From Amoebidium appalachense (Eukaryota > Ichthyosporea): DNA of 64,000 nt. The DNA is taken from NCBI GenBank assembly GCA_963693365.1, contig CAVNZM010000008.1, forward strand, positions 8,804,001 to 8,868,000, in the 5' to 3' direction. The notes beneath the pieces are model-generated. The model worked only from the letters and a program-made list of their open reading frames with translations, searched no databases and had not been told where the DNA came from. The first letter of the stretch is position 1. Every line of letters starts with the position of its first letter. Position numbers and translations under genes: made by a program. This document shows, one piece after another, positions 62,693-64,000 of this stretch.

Positions 62693-62816
62693 AACTTTTT
62701 AATTTATTACTAGATTCCTGTAATTGGGGCCGCTGTGATGGTCTCGGTTGAAGAAAAAGGGGAAAAGTTGCACCGTAATGTCGGGCTTCTTGGCCTAGTG
62801 ATGTGTGTGTGTGTCA

Positions 62817-62828
62817 CGGTGTGTGTGC

Positions 62829-62883
<55 letters not shown>

Positions 62884-62895
62884 TGTGTGTGCACG
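62817..62895 (+). repeat. (GT)n microsatellite
   Basis: GT repeat with few interruptions; a second GT array follows at 63511-63571. Confidence 0.95.
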
Positions 62896-63507
62896 CACGT
62901 GTGTGTGTATGTACGTGTGTACTACGGTGCATGTGTGTGTGTTTGTGCGCGTCGTTTTTCTTGGTTTTTGTTTCCATTCTTCCTGGGCTTATCTTGTCGG
63001 TGGTTGGTGGGTTGGTGTGTTTTCGTTCTTTCTATGAAGCATGAGGGGTAAATGACAGAGTGTGGGGTTTTGTGCTGGGGGATGGATCATCAGATAAGGT
63101 TAAACATAAAGGTGGGTGATTGCGTGTGTGTTGGGGCTGGGGAGAGGGCAGGGTGGGGGGGGGGGGGGAGGGGGGGAGGGGGGAGGGGATAATGGTAGTT
63201 AAAGCCGTTGACTCCCATTTAGGAATTGCTTTTAACGGCTACGCTTACCTAAGAATCATATTTGATTAGTTGGGGTTGATGTGTCCCCCCTCCCCCCTTC
63301 CCCCCCTTCCTTCCTAACGAAGTTACCCCTCTCCTCTCCCCCCCCCCCCCCTCTTTTTTTATTCCCTTCCTCAACCCCTTCTTACTTGCCCCCGAGATTT
63401 CTACGTCTTTCAGCAGCGAGGTTTCACAACAGAATATTCCTCACCGTTGGGAATCCGAACGGTTGTATGGAAAGTTTTTATTTTATTTTATGTTTTTGTG
63501 TGTGTGA

Positions 63508-63574
<67 letters not shown>

Positions 63575-63892
63575 GGGGGGGGGGGGGGGGGAGGAGGGGG
63601 CATATTATGCGAGTGAAAGAGCTCCAGTGGTTTAGTTTCCTTCTATCTGATTGGCTGGTGTTAACCCGACCGTAGCCAATCAAAAGGTACATCGCAAAAC
63701 GCTTTGCAGGAGATGTTTGTAACAACCACGTCCAGTCAATTTGAAATTTGGTACCTGTCTGCAACTGTGATGATTATATAACTTGGATCCGAGATGTTCA
63801 CATGTAGAACCTTCTATCTCCCTGCCCCGACTCTCCTTCCGCATTTCCTGTTCTATCGTCTTCCTACTTAGGGCCTTTGTTATTATCGTATC

Positions 63893-63928
<36 letters not shown>

Positions 63929-64000
63929 CCTTTTTTCCCGGCGCCCGCCCCCCGAGCTCCCCCCCTCCTTTATCCCTTCAACCCCAGGACCGGGCTTGCC

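Larger units (their letters stand above)
53267..64000. other. 10.7 kb without recognised gene
   Basis: Normal-complexity DNA to about 56.4 kb, then increasingly C/G-run rich. No family signature, splice-consistent exon chain or RNA gene was found. It contains the tandem, direct and inverted repeats listed separately. Confidence 0.5.

Overview
The window is nuclear DNA from an intron-rich eukaryote, probably a protist. It has GT-AG spliced genes with up to 18 exons, no operons or Shine-Dalgarno spacing, and a very heavy load of simple sequence: poly-C/poly-G runs up to about 60 nt and (GT)n, (CA)n, (GA)n and TnGn blocks. The lineage cannot be fixed from the window. Two bZIP proteins that lack the usual basic-region Asn recall the Asn-to-Cys bZIPs described in oomycetes, but that is only a hint. 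Most long open frames here are translations of microsatellites and are not listed as genes.

Layout, left to right. (1) 827-2965, + strand: the last three coding exons of a pyruvate kinase whose 5' part lies off the left edge. (2) 4604-5696, - strand: a decayed non-LTR (LINE) reverse transcriptase 3' fragment. (3) 7568-9117, + strand: a multi-pass membrane protein, most simply two exons. (4) 9118-16207: no recognisable gene, only microsatellites and one diverged direct repeat. (5) 17749-16208, - strand: a probable two-exon gene for an unrecognised acidic, Ser/Pro-rich protein. (6) 39984-20671, - strand: a nearly complete TAF5 (TFIID WD40/LisH subunit), reconstructed as 17 coding exons plus a 5' untranslated exon. 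All phases agree and the product is 682 aa. About 2 kb of coding sequence is spread over 19 kb because the introns are packed with repeats. (7) 40808-48402, + strand: a complete 8-exon METTL2/METTL8-type tRNA m3C methyltransferase of 351 aa with a clear mitochondrial presequence. It is divergent from TAF5 across about 0.8 kb. (8) 50199-49861 and 53166-52060, - strand: two neighbouring paralogous bZIP genes, the first visible only as its DNA-binding exon. (9) 53.4-64.0 kb: no gene recognised, but several small tandem, direct and inverted repeats.

The genes are housekeeping (glycolysis, general transcription, mitochondrial tRNA modification) plus transcription factors and a membrane protein; they form no pathway. 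The unusual signal is in the introns. Short pieces carrying a splice junction (exon edge plus adjoining intron) are duplicated into flanking introns at five separate places in two genes. A dispersed repeat family always begins exactly at a poly-G run (in the other orientation, it ends in a poly-C tail). Microsatellites often form the splice sites themselves, with complementary GT/AC and G/C runs at opposite ends of the same intron.
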